Both the position numbers and the translations under genes were made by a program. A stretch of 15,121 nt of DNA from Euperipatoides rowelli (Eukaryota; Onychophora; Udeonychophora; Euonychophora; Peripatopsidae), in the NCBI GenBank assembly GCA_003024985.2, contig PXIH01S0007998.1; one strand, given 5' to 3'. Position 1 is the first letter of the stretch. The number at the start of each line of letters is the position of its first letter. The notes under the pieces were generated by a model. It was not told the DNA's origin and did no database searches. It worked only from the letters and a program-made list of their open reading frames with translations. Below, piece by piece: positions 1 to 9,075 of this stretch.

Positions 1-152
1 GTAGTGTATAGAATCATTGGAGTAGTGTATAGAATCATTGGAGTAGTGTATAGAATCATTGGAGTAGCGTATAGAATCATTGGAGTAGCGTATAGAATCA
101 TTGGAGTAGCGTATAGAATCATTATAGTAGTGTATAGAATCATTGGAGTAGC
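1..152. repeat. 21-bp tandem repeat, seven copies
   Basis: Seven head-to-tail copies of a 21-bp unit with core GTATAGAATCATTG start at 1, 22, 43, 64, 85, 106 and 127. A five-base partial copy follows, after which the sequence diverges. Variation is slight: GTAGT or GTAGC at the unit start, and ATTATA instead of ATTGGA in the sixth copy. The array probably begins before the window. Because 21 is divisible by three, one frame stays open and reads as a seven-residue repeat (YRIIGVV/A) to a stop at 238-240. No start context, composition or downstream domain suggests a real protein, so I treat it as a minisatellite. Confidence 0.95.
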
Positions 153-240
153 GGTACAAAATGATGTTAAGTGGAATGCACATATTGAACTGATTGAATC
201 AAAAGTATATAAAAATAACTTTTCATTCTCTACAGATTAG

Positions 241-940
241 TAAGGTCTAAAAAATCAATATAGTAACATTAAAAATGATGTACACAACTAACAACTTATC
301 TAAGGCCCTGTCTTGAATATTGCCCTGGGGTATGGTCAAGCTCTATTATTAAGAAACAATGAAAGAGTACTGAAAGAGGGTTCTTAAAAATATAAATTGC
401 CAAGAATCTATTATACTATACTCGAATTAAAATCATTGGTGGTAAAAAGATTCCAAGCCCTAACCAAACAAGCAAAATTCCATTCTGGATACATTTAGTA
501 ACGATTTACCTAGCAAACCTAAACTTATTTCAGGTAATGTAATAAGGAATGCAAACAAGTATTTTAAATCTTACATAAGAACTGAAGGATACAAACAGTT
601 TGCTATACAGACGATCATTGATATCATGAACAATCATTATAGAGTCAAATAACATCTGAATAACCTCATTTCCATACATAACTAACATTCATCAGCATAA
701 TCAAAAAAATATCTTGTGGCCAAAACTTAAATCTTTTATCATCGATTCACATAGGCTAACTAACCATCCTTATGTTTAAACTGTCTGAAATTGTATTTAT
801 ATTTGTAATTTTGTTTTATTGCATTATGAATTCTATTTTACCTATAAAATTGTAAATGTGTTAATATTATCCAATAATAGGCCCAAATAATAATAATATT
901 AATAATAATAGTAACAATAATAATGTTATCTTAGTGAATG
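241..940 (+). pseudogene. Decayed LINE reverse transcriptase C-terminus with 3' tail
   Basis: This is the 3' remnant of a non-LTR retrotransposon. At 297-344 the + strand reads YLRPCLEYCPGVWSSS, which matches the conserved block 'hxRPhLEYhxxhWxP' that follows the catalytic domain in CR1/jockey-type reverse transcriptases. Downstream, in shifted frames, come LELKSLVVKRFQALTK (about 420-465, like 'L.LxSLexRRhxxDL') and NDLPSKPKL followed by ANKYFKSYI, like the terminal 'LPxxVVxAxSVNxFKxxLD' block. The frame closes with TAA at 650-652. Stops and frameshifts between the blocks make it a dead copy, and the catalytic motifs further upstream are absent. After the stop there is AT-rich 3' UTR-like sequence, then an AAT-rich run from about 886 to 935, a kind of tail often seen on CR1/L2-type LINEs. 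The 5' limit is uncertain. The terminal block differs from the RTNRYKN type at 6083-8325, so this is a different LINE lineage. Confidence 0.75.
886..935. repeat. AAT-rich microsatellite
   Basis: Imperfect AAT/AAC trinucleotides run here and fit the 3' tail of the preceding LINE remnant. A T10 or longer run follows at about 950-961. Confidence 0.7.
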
Positions 941-1350
941 TAAATGGGATTTTTTTTTTTTACAACTCTAATGGAATATTTTTTCTTATTATTGTCTATT
1001 CTAAATCCTTCTACACAGTTATTTTTATTATTATTCCTTAAAAAGTGTGAAAAAATGGAGTGCTATTTCAAGTTAAAACTGCTGAATTATCCTGTTGAGA
1101 AATAATTCTAAAAGATTATCTCAGATTCTTAAAAATACTTTTGTTGAAAGATTTTATTTTTTCCATTTAGGATTAGTGGAAATTAAGTTCATTAACGTAC
1201 TACAGGCTTCTTCTTAAAGAACAATTTTATACTGCTCTTTTGAAAAAATAATTTATAAATCATTCAAATTTTGAGGATTACTGTAGAGATTTTTGTTTTG
1301 TAGACCCCTGCAAAGAAATATACTAAGAGTAGGTATAAAAGACCGATTCT
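941..1350. other. AT-rich sequence without a recognisable gene
   Basis: I find no convincing ORF, tRNA or inverted repeat here. It contains homopolymer T runs and lies between the LINE tail and the foldback element. Confidence 0.6.
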
Positions 1351-1429
1351 GTCCAAACCAATCACATTCGAGCACCGACAATGCATTGCGGCAACAATGC
1401 CATAATGATGTCACTCAACAATGCTTTTT

Positions 1430-1437
1430 CTCACAAT
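1430..1437. repeat. hAT target-site duplication, left
   Basis: CTCACAAT, identical to 2265-2272 on the other side of the element. Confidence 0.88.
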
Positions 1438-2264
1438 CAGTGTTGCCAACCCTACGGATTTATCCGTAGATCTCAAGATTTTTTCAGTTCTCTACGATTT
1501 TCTACAGATTTTTAGAAAATACAGATTTTCTACGAATTTTTCAGAAAAATACAGATTTTCTACAGATTTTTCATTTTTTTGTGGTGTAGACTTACCTACA
1601 TATCTCTCTCATTATCTCATAATGGCTCATTATCTCAAGACACATTATTTTGTTAGCCATAACAAAGTAGATATCCAAAGAACTTAGAAATAGATTAAAT
1701 AAAGCAATGTACGATAGTGATTAATATACAGTAGGCTATATATTTTTTTTTCTTTATAGTGATTAGGCTAATTTTTTTTCTAATTTTTTGTGTGTGTTTA
1801 ACTAATAAGGTCAAATTAATAGCATATGGAAAAAGTTTGATACTTTGTTTGAATAGTATCAATCATATACACTAGCTAACTTATCTTTACTTATTTATTT
1901 ATTTCGTTTTTCTAAGCATTAAGCTTTTAAACACTAAATGTACTGTACATGTGTTACATTATTTTAGAACTTCCAAATCTCAATGGATTTAGAATTAGAA
2001 TAAAAAGTATCTGACGGATCGACTTTTTTTGAAAATCTGGCTAAATAAAAATCTAATTATGTCTAGGTTAGCAGTTTATACGAGCGTCTAGTTTACCACT
2101 CAAAATTTACTGCAAAAATAACTCCTTTGTCTATAATCACATAAAACTAAATTACTACGGATTTTCTCAAGATTTTTAGTTGGAAATATACGGATTCTTC
2201 TTTGAATATCAGGATTTTTTTAAAAATATATACGGATTTTTTTTTATGTGACCTGGCAACACTG
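1438..2264. mobile_element. Non-autonomous hAT-type element
   Basis: The element is 827 bp. Its terminal inverted repeat CAGTGTTGCCA is perfect over 11 bp at both ends (1438-1448 and the reverse complement of 2254-2264). It is flanked by a perfect 8-bp duplication CTCACAAT at 1430-1437 and 2265-2272. CAG-type ends and an 8-bp duplication are the hallmarks of hAT elements. No transposase ORF is present, so it would depend on a transposase in trans. Both ends carry subterminal direct repeats related to TACGGATTTT, TACAGATTTTCT and TCTCAAGATTTTT (1454-1580 and 2157-2240). An ORF reading through 1421-1687 crosses the element border and is not a gene. Confidence 0.88.
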
Positions 2265-2272
2265 CTCACAAT
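2265..2272. repeat. hAT target-site duplication, right
   Basis: CTCACAAT, identical to 1430-1437. It continues directly into the foldback left arm. Confidence 0.88.
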
Positions 2273-2905
2273 GCATTGTGAGCTAAGTTTGTTTGCCTCT
2301 TATGACATGATCTACGGTCTACGGTAATATTCATTACAGCAATATTTGTCCATTTCTGTGATGGATGTTGCCCATTTGCACATGACTTGCATATAATTAG
2401 CATAATTTATTATATTTTTGCATATATAATATAATTTGTGATTCATCACAGAAAATGGCAAACAGTTTCGAATATCATGAGTCTGATGTCACTTCATTTC
2501 CATATCTGAAGTTTTCCAAAGGGGTGTGTGGCTCATTTGCATATTAGAGTTTGAAATTATGTCATTTTTTAAGTTTGCTGAAAGCAAGCTTCGGAAATAT
2601 TTGTGAATAGTACCCAGAATGATTTGAGGGCATTTCCAATGCATTTTGGGTAATTTAAAAAAATCCAAGATGTCAGCCAACTTTTTTTTTAATTTTTCAA
2701 TGGGGATTTATTAGGTGTGATGTCAAGTATATTTAGTATAACAGTTCTGAAGATCAAGGTCTTAGCTCATTGGAGGTGGGTGTGGCACTTCAACAAAAAT
2801 CGGAAAATGATAAAATTGAAAAATGTTCTAAATCTAAGGTGCATCATTCTACACATCTGAATGATGAAATATTATAGAGCTTATATTACCCAGAATTCAT
2901 TACTG

Positions 2906-3397
2906 AACAAATCCCCATTGAAAAAAATATTAAAAAATTTGGCCGCCATTGTTGCTGTCATCTTGTATTTTTCAAAATTAGCCAAAATGCATTGGAAATG
3001 ACCCTCCAAGCATTGAGTAATATCCATGAAGATTTCCAAAGTTTAATGACAACATTACAAGCTCTAATGAGCAAATGAGCCATAACACTATTTTGGAAAA
3101 CTTTTGATATGCAAATGAGGTGATGGCATCCTCAGAAACAATCAGCAATTTCCATGATACCTCAAATTAAATATGCAAAAAAATATTTTAAAATATGCTA
3201 ATTATATGCAAATAAAATGCAAATGAGCCACACTCCTCATGGAAATGGCCGAATATTGCCATATATTACCAAAGATGATGTCATAAGAGGTAAACAAACT
3301 CATCTCACAATGCATTGTGGGAAAAAGTATTGTTGAGTCATGTCATCCCATTGTTGTCACAATGCATTATGGGCACTCAAATCTGATTGGTTTGGAC
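2906..3397 (-). repeat. Foldback right arm
   Basis: Reverse complement of the left arm, uninterrupted. Around 3303-3320 it preserves the site equivalent to the hAT insertion point (TTTTTCCCACAATGCATTG on the - strand), an internal control for the insertion. Confidence 0.85.
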
Positions 3398-3727
3398 ATA
3401 CTACTAAGGTTATTGTTATTCAAGGGCCATCTTGAATGAATATGGTTCTGAATTTTAAAAATTCAGAAAAAAAACAGTATTTAAATATAATACAAAATTG
3501 CTATACTATTGAATGTAGGAAGACAAAGTATATCAATCCTGTGTGTGTGTGTGTGTGGAACAGATCCACCATCTTGATTCAATATACTGGCCAATGAACT
3601 CTGGTAATTCTAAACTGATTTTTAACGATACCTAAAGATAAATTGTTAGGCCACATCTAAAAAGTCTCTTATTTAGTACTTTTATTGTCCATCTTGTATT
3701 AATGAAGCAGCGTTATCAATGGTTAAA
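3398..3727. other. AT-rich spacer with a GT microsatellite
   Basis: No gene seen. A short GT-dinucleotide run lies at about 3540-3557. Confidence 0.6.
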
Positions 3728-3925
3728 AAATAAAATAAAATGAGAACAACAAAATATCAATTCAATAGTAGATTATCATTATATAAGCCACAAAAATTAT
3801 TTATCACAAAGATAAAATGATTATAACATGTTATTAGTAGATTGATCATTATGGAAACCACAGAAATAAGATTTTGAGGAGACAACAATATATCAATCCA
3901 TTAGTAGGTTGACCATTATTTTGGC
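3728..3925 (-). repeat. ~80-bp minisatellite, reverse-orientation block
   Basis: About two and a half units of the same repeat as at 4205-5030, but on the opposite strand. On the - strand it reads AATGATCAATCTACTAAT and ATTTTATCTTTGTGATAAA, the two conserved cores of the unit. Confidence 0.8.
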
Positions 3926-4064
3926 CAGACTTGAACCACCAAAACATGTAGCATTATGAATAGTGCATTATAGCATCTGATCTCAGTTTCAATTTTTTTA
4001 AAGTGAGTTAATATTTCAAATGTCCTAATGACACTTAGTAAGTTGATCTCTTTCTTAATAAGTT

Positions 4065-4065
4065 N
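4065..4065. other. Single-N contig join
   Basis: One ambiguous base. It lies in the non-repetitive 280-bp interval where the minisatellite changes orientation. No duplicated sequence was found on its two sides, unlike the other Ns. Confidence 0.75.
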
Positions 4066-4204
4066 ACCTGATTAGCCCTTTCACTTCTGAATGAAGTCTG
4101 AGGAAAAATCCGTATTCTTGTATCTAACGTCTGACGGATAATTGCTTTCACTAAATTGTGGAAGTTCCAAACTTCTGTTTTGAGAAATAATCAAGACAAT
4201 GCCT

Positions 4205-5030
4205 ATGTCAAAGGTATAGGAATTTATGTAGCTTCCAAAATGACCAGTTTACTAACAGTTCGACTTTTTGTGGTTCTAGTCATTTTATCTTTGTGATAAA
4301 GAATTTGGATGTTTTCCAGCATGGTTGTCTACTAATGAATTGATGTATTGTGGTTTTACTCATTTTCTCTTTGTGATAAAGAATTTATGTGGCATCCATA
4401 ATAGTCAATCTACTAATGAATTGATATATTGTGGTTCTCTTCGTTTTAGCATTGTGATAGATAATTTCTGTAGAAATATTGAGAAGAACCACAATATGTC
4501 TATTAATGATTGGCATATTGTGATTCTCCTCATTTTATCTTTGTGATAAATAATTTCTATGGCTTCCATAATGACCAATCAACTAAATGTTTGATGAATT
4601 ATGGTTCTCTTCATTTATCTTTATGATGAAATAATTTATGTGGCTTCCATAATGATCAATCTACTAATGTTTTACATTTTGTGTTTCTCCTCATTTTATC
4701 TTTGTGATAAATAATTTGTGTGGCTTCCATAATGATCAATCTACTAATGATTTACATTTTGTGTTTCCTCTCATTTTATCTTTGTGATAAATAATTTGTG
4801 ATGAATGGTCAATCAACTAATGGATTGATATAAAGGGTTCTCATTTTATCCTAGTGATAAAAAATTTCCTTGGTTTCCATAATGGTATTCTACGAATTGA
4901 TTGATTTGTTGAAATTCTCCATTTTATCTTTGTGATGAAGAATTTTCCTAGCTTACATAATGACCAATCTACTAATGGATAGACATTTTGTGGTTCTCCT
5001 TATTTTATCTTTGTATTAAATAAATTATTT
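4205..5030 (+). repeat. ~80-bp minisatellite, forward block of about ten units
   Basis: Diverged tandem units of roughly 75-82 bp. Each has a TCTACTAATG-like start, a TTGTGGTTCTC segment, the core ATTTTATCTTTGTGATAAA, and a GGCTTCCATAATGATCAA end. Clear unit starts fall near 4330, 4411, 4498, 4578, 4660 and 4738; later units are shorter or rearranged. One unit near 4460-4500 contains an internal inverted stretch (AGAACCACAATAT). The 73-aa ORF over 4325-4546 is made of repeat sequence and is not a gene. Confidence 0.9.
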
Positions 5031-6082
5031 GCATATGAAAAAAATATGTAAGAAAGATAAGAGCAGAGATTGATAATGTTCTTACAGCTTTATAGATAAA
5101 ATCTCATGTAAAGTCGGACATATTGCCGATGTAGGAGTGAAAGAAAAGATCATTTTCTAATGACAGTGTGATATATGAATTACAAAATCACATTTCTGTA
5201 CACCAGTGTTATACAGTTACCAGACAAAAAATGGTGAAAAACATCACTTATTCTTTCAAAATTTTTAATTGAATTTTATTTTTGTTTCAGTAACCTTTAA
5301 GAAGAAATCTGTGTTCATTCATCTGCTATTTCTATTCTTTTTCTAATCACACTGTATTTGATATTGATTATTGGTTTATTTTATATATTTTCTACTTCAC
5401 TTAATCCACTGATTGCCTGCTAATTTAAAGAAGAATGCCTATGTGTAATGCACCATTTTCAATGTATTAAATCATATTATATTTCTTAAGGCGATTTCAT
5501 TTGAAATCTCTTATGAATTTCAAATCAAGATTTTAATTGACCACATTACTTATCTAAATTAATACATTACTGCAGGTGAAATTGTATTTTTAACCATAAT
5601 CCACCTATATTAAAAAAATAATTAGTGTTTTTTTTTCCTATAACTCATAGGCACAATGACCTAAATGTCTATATTTCATATTTTTTGTGGTCATTTTAGA
5701 TTTTGGTGAATTATGGATAATTTTCTGGTCTCCATTGCTTTTATTCAGAAAATGCAGAGCATGCTCTGATATGTAAGTTCTATGGAGAAAGGCAAATGTT
5801 TGAAATATCTTTTTTAGATTACCTCCCCCACCCATTCCAATTAAGAGAGTGGATAAAAGTGAAGACTATGATGTGAGTCATGCTGATGATCATTATTATT
5901 GCATTTTTTATTCATATAAACATAAAAAAACAATTGTGTACACTTATGATCAAAGTTTGACTAAACACAATCCTCTAGCACCTTATGGTATATGTGGATT
6001 ATTTACATATTTAATACTACTACTTGATTAGATGAACACTAAAACAATTATCTATAACAAAAATATTCAATGTACATACTGT
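5031..6082. other. AT-rich region without a supported gene
   Basis: Short open frames on both strands (5638-5835 on -, 5849-6031 on +) have no recognisable domain, repeat or start context, and I do not call them. The part nearest 6082 is probably the 3' UTR of the LINE to the right. On the - strand an AATAATAAT-like stretch near 5888-5900 could be its tail. Confidence 0.5.
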
Positions 6083-7052
6083 TCAATGTGAAATTAAGGT
6101 TTTAATAATGTTTGGCAAAGTATAATTTTTATATCTATTTGTTCTCACAAAGTTTTTAAACAGCCTATTTGTTTGTCTTGTCTTGTACTTTGATATTATT
6201 CCACAATTTTCTGGGAGAAATTGGGGATAAGATCGTTTAAAGGAAATTGCATATTGGTGCATCAGTGAGTTCTGTCTAGATTCAAGTGATGAAATATTAA
6301 GTGATGTAAGTGCATGATCATACGAAAAGTAATCATTCCGCAATAGTGTTCTTACCACATGTTTTTATAGTAATTCTATTGATTTTATTTGGTTGATGGT
6401 GATAGCGCCACTCCAGATCTGTGAGCAGTATTCAATGTTTGGTCTGATAAATGATTTATATATGTTGGTCAGATCTTTGTTACAAAGACCAAGTCTTTTT
6501 AATTTTATATATCAAAAAGAATTTTCTACTCGTATTTGCAATATATTATCAATGTGGATCTTCCATTTTAAGTCCAATTGAATAACCAATCCAAGAATGT
6601 TGCAACTGTCCAAATTTTTTTATTTTTTCCCATCTACCTCACAGTCAATTACAATGTTCCTTTTCATAAAATTGTGCAATAAGATACTTGATTTGAACAG
6701 GATGATGCTCATCTTACTTTTCATCACTTCTGTGTTCAAACAATCAATACTTTCCTGAGTTATGTGATTGATATCAGATTGTGTCACTGTTGACACAATA
6801 GTAATGTCATCTATGAATTTAAAATGATCTTTACATTTGCTAGCTATCTTGTTCATAGTAATGATGAAGATTAATCCACCAAGTACCTAACATTGCCATT
6901 TGACGATGTAAAAGTTAAAGATTCTTTGGATTGGGGGATTCTTAGAATTCTTTTTCTCTCAAGCAGGTATGAAAATAGCCATCTTTGAATTAAATATTGG
7001 TAAGCAGGTTATTAGTGGATTTGTTATCAAATAGATTGTGATCAATGCAGTC

Positions 7053-7119
7053 ATATGGTTTGTTGAAGCCCACAAACTATATGACTGCAATATGGTTTGT
7101 GGGCTTCAACAAACCATAT
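7053..7119. repeat. Perfect 25-bp inverted repeat inside the LINE motif A
   Basis: Arms 7053-7077 and 7095-7119 are exact reverse complements around a 17-bp loop. A second palindromic pairing (GCAGTCATAT with ATATGACTGC) overlaps it. The right arm is an inverted copy of the sequence coding for motif A, inserted just upstream of it, a local inverted duplication rather than an element end. Confidence 0.85.
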
Positions 7120-7961
7120 CAATTATTTAATCAGTTTAAATAATTGAAATTGCACACCTTCCAAGTACATCCAAATGCTTTAGTATACAATCCAAATAAA
7201 AGCTTAAATAGTTAGTTGTCAATTTCCCTGGAAGACCTCCAAATTGAAAGAAATTAATCCTTTATTGGACCAATGGTAAAATCTGATTATTAAAAAAGCG
7301 TTCGCAAATTTTAGCCAGAGCAGAAAGGATCGAAATGAGTCTGATTTGGCCAGGCTCACTGGGATATTTTACTTTTGGTATTGGGATTAGAAATGCCGTT
7401 TTCCAAATTTGAGGAATGTTCCAGATTTGATAGACATATCCGTTATGGGTTCACATATTTCAATTGCAAACTCGCGAAGCAAAATTTAGGAACACCATCA
7501 GGTGCTGTAGTAGTGCTTGGTGAGATCAGTTTAAAATGATTCAGCGTCCACAGAAAATCAATTGATTTACAGCTGGAGTCTATAGTAGTGTACTGATTCT
7601 TTTCTGCAAAGGGTTGTGAATATTGGCCAAAGTAGTCTATTATCTCTATGGAAGTTTATTTGTACGATTTACCAGGAAATGATTTAATTTTTTTCTTAGC
7701 TTTATATCCAGTAGACTTTTTAAGAAGGACATAATAATCCTTTAATCCATATTTGATGTTATTTAATGTTGTGGTAAATTCCTTGGTTTTAGCTTTTTTA
7801 ATACATCCATTTAATTCCTTTGATATCAATTTAATTTCACAACTATCTCCTTTTTTGAAGGCTTTGCTTTTTCTCAGAACCAAAGCAATAATTTCACCAT
7901 TCATCCACGATTTGTTACTGGTGTTAATCTTTTTTTTTTTTTTTTTGTAGGAAATGAATCC

Positions 7962-8201
7962 TTATAAGAGTCCGATAAAAATGTTGTTAAAATGTTGAAT
8001 TGCAACATTAACATCTTTGATTTGATCCACAAATGACCAGTCAATTTTTGACAGTCTGTTTACAAATAATTTGGAAGCTTGACTCGATTTTGGTCTAAAT
8101 TCGAAGCTTGATTTTCTTGATGAGGTAATTTTTATTTGATTACAACATGTTAATTGTGTTGTGGTCTGATGTTGAGATAGGCGGGAGAATTTCTGACACA
8201 A
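7962..8201 (-). pseudogene. LINE endonuclease-linker segment (part of the ORF2 pseudogene)
   Basis: This frame holds FRPKSSQASKLFVNRLSKID, typical of the segment between the endonuclease and the reverse transcriptase. The SDH-bearing frame runs in from upstream and meets an in-frame stop soon after, so a frameshift lies between about 8110 and 8160. Confidence 0.7.
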
Positions 8202-8293
8202 AAACCAGGGGACATTTGTAAAAGCATTTATCGAGAATATTCACTGCTCTAGTTGTTTTTTTGATGAGCTGTGCAAAACTATGGAAATGTTTG

Positions 8294-8478
8294 CTATTTG
8301 ACAGGAATAATGGTTTCAAATCAAATCAGTTTATTTTAAATAAAAACAAAAAAAATTCATTATAAATTTAGTGATGTAAATTTATTTTAAAAATGGGTTT
8401 TATAATTTTAAAACGGTACCATCAAATCAACTATAGCGTAATTTATTATTATTCTTGGTAAAGAAAATTTGATTTATT
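8294..8478 (+). repeat. 185-bp contig-end duplicate (copy 1)
   Basis: Identical by eye over all 185 bases to 9681-9865. It ends exactly at the N at 8479, while the other copy starts exactly after the N at 9680. This is the pattern of two overlapping contigs that were not merged. Its left end includes the last recognisable LINE endonuclease codons. Confidence 0.92.
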
Positions 8479-8479
8479 N
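8479..8479. other. Single-N contig join
   Basis: Junction between the LINE-bearing contig and the epoxide-hydrolase contig. The sequence to the left of it is repeated after the N at 9680. Confidence 0.85.
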
Positions 8480-9075
8480 ATGACGATAACATAAAATATT
8501 GTGGCTGTCTTTGGAGATATATTGGCAAAACATGGTGCAAAATTGAATATTGACTGAATGCGCTCCAGGCCATAAACGGCGCTCATGTACAGTATGTGTT
8601 AATTAAAATTATAATAAAACCTTTATGAGTAAACGGTTTGTTGGTCTATAATGTTTCTGTTTTCAATGATTTTTTTTATAATAAGGGCAAGATTTTATGA
8701 ACATTCTGTGCAGATAGTTCGATGTATTCATATAATTTAATTTTCTAAATACAAATTTAATAAACTTCCAGAGATCATAAGTAAAAATAAGGGATTTTAT
8801 TTCCACAAAAAAAAAAAAAAAAGGAAAAATGCCATTAATAACAAATGCAATAATGTTCGGTCAGGTTTAAGAACATAGCCCGCTCAGCAAGATTAATATT
8901 CACAATCAACAAAATGTATGTTCCTCTTGATCAGTCAATCACAATGGAAAGAACCTGAGATATATCACCTCAGAGTCAGGGATGGCAGATAGTCATGTGG
9001 TCCTGTACAACATTGCCCTATAAAGGGAATACAGTTTTTATTTCATTAAGATAACATTTTTTTAAGGAACGTTGA
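8480..9075. other. Region downstream of the epoxide hydrolase exon (3' UTR and flank)
   Basis: No ORF of note. On the - strand, AATAAA occurs at 9037-9042, 34 bases past the stop codon, and again near 8794. Either could be a polyadenylation signal, but the sequence alone cannot choose. An A17-18 run lies at about 8805-8822. Confidence 0.45.

Larger units (their letters stand above)
1351..2711 (+). repeat. Foldback left arm (split by hAT insertion)
   Basis: This is the left inverted-repeat arm, continuous over 1351-1437 and resumed after the hAT element at 2273. At about 2312-2325 it has a small TCTACGG duplication that the right arm lacks. Confidence 0.85.
1351..3397. mobile_element. Foldback / long-inverted-repeat element, interrupted by a hAT element
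   Basis: The ends are inverted copies starting GTCCAAACCAATCA at 1351 and ending TGATTGGTTTGGAC at 3397. Similarity continues inward through both arms. Shared landmarks include the ACAATGCATTGTG palindrome, GAGTTTGTTTGCCTCTTATGACAT (right arm one base different), a CATTTCCAATGCATTTTGG block, and CAATGGGGATTT nearest the loop. The left arm is 1351-1437 plus 2273 to about 2711. The right arm is about 2906-3397. The loop is about 190 bp. Arms are roughly 500 bp with substitutions and small indels. I see no transposase and no clear target duplication, so the superfamily is unassigned. Removing the hAT insertion (1438-2272, one TSD copy included) leaves a unit of about 1.2 kb. Confidence 0.85.
6083..8325 (-). 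pseudogene. CR1/jockey-like LINE ORF2 pseudogene (endonuclease end, linker, reverse transcriptase)
   Basis: Reading leftward on the - strand, all parts are in the order of a non-LTR ORF2. The end of an AP endonuclease shows KKTTRAVNILDKCF (about 8205-8245) and then ILPPISTSDH, with the conserved Asp-His at 8161-8166. A linker follows with FRPKSSQASKLFVN and WSFVDQ, then SWMNGEI near 7904. Reverse transcriptase fingers read WKTAFLIPIPK and LISILSALAKICER (about 7280-7410). Motif A is VGFNKPYDCIDH (about 7041-7076). The catalytic box is FIDDITIV with the DD at 6806-6811. The thumb region shows FIRPNIEYCSQIWSG, and the end reads LESRQNSLMHQYA and RTNRYKNYTLP before a stop at about 6083. Normal ORF2 length would be about 900 residues; the endonuclease N-terminus is missing, which suggests 5' truncation. 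Frameshifts (for example just after SDH), stops, and Gly in place of the usual first catalytic Asp of motif A show it is dead. Confidence 0.88.

Noticed and set aside
1421-1687. 88-residue open frame on the + strand
   Set aside because: It starts outside the hAT element and runs through its subterminal repeats; the repeated FRKYRFSTNFS-like peptide only reflects those DNA repeats.
1340-3410. Target-site duplication for the foldback element
   Set aside because: Flanks GACCGATTCT and ATACTACTAA do not match convincingly in any length.
4325-4546. 73-residue open frame on the + strand
   Set aside because: It consists of minisatellite units and a partial inverted unit.
5849-6031. 60-residue open frame on the + strand
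   Set aside because: No family resemblance; it overlaps what is probably the 3' flank of the LINE on the opposite strand.
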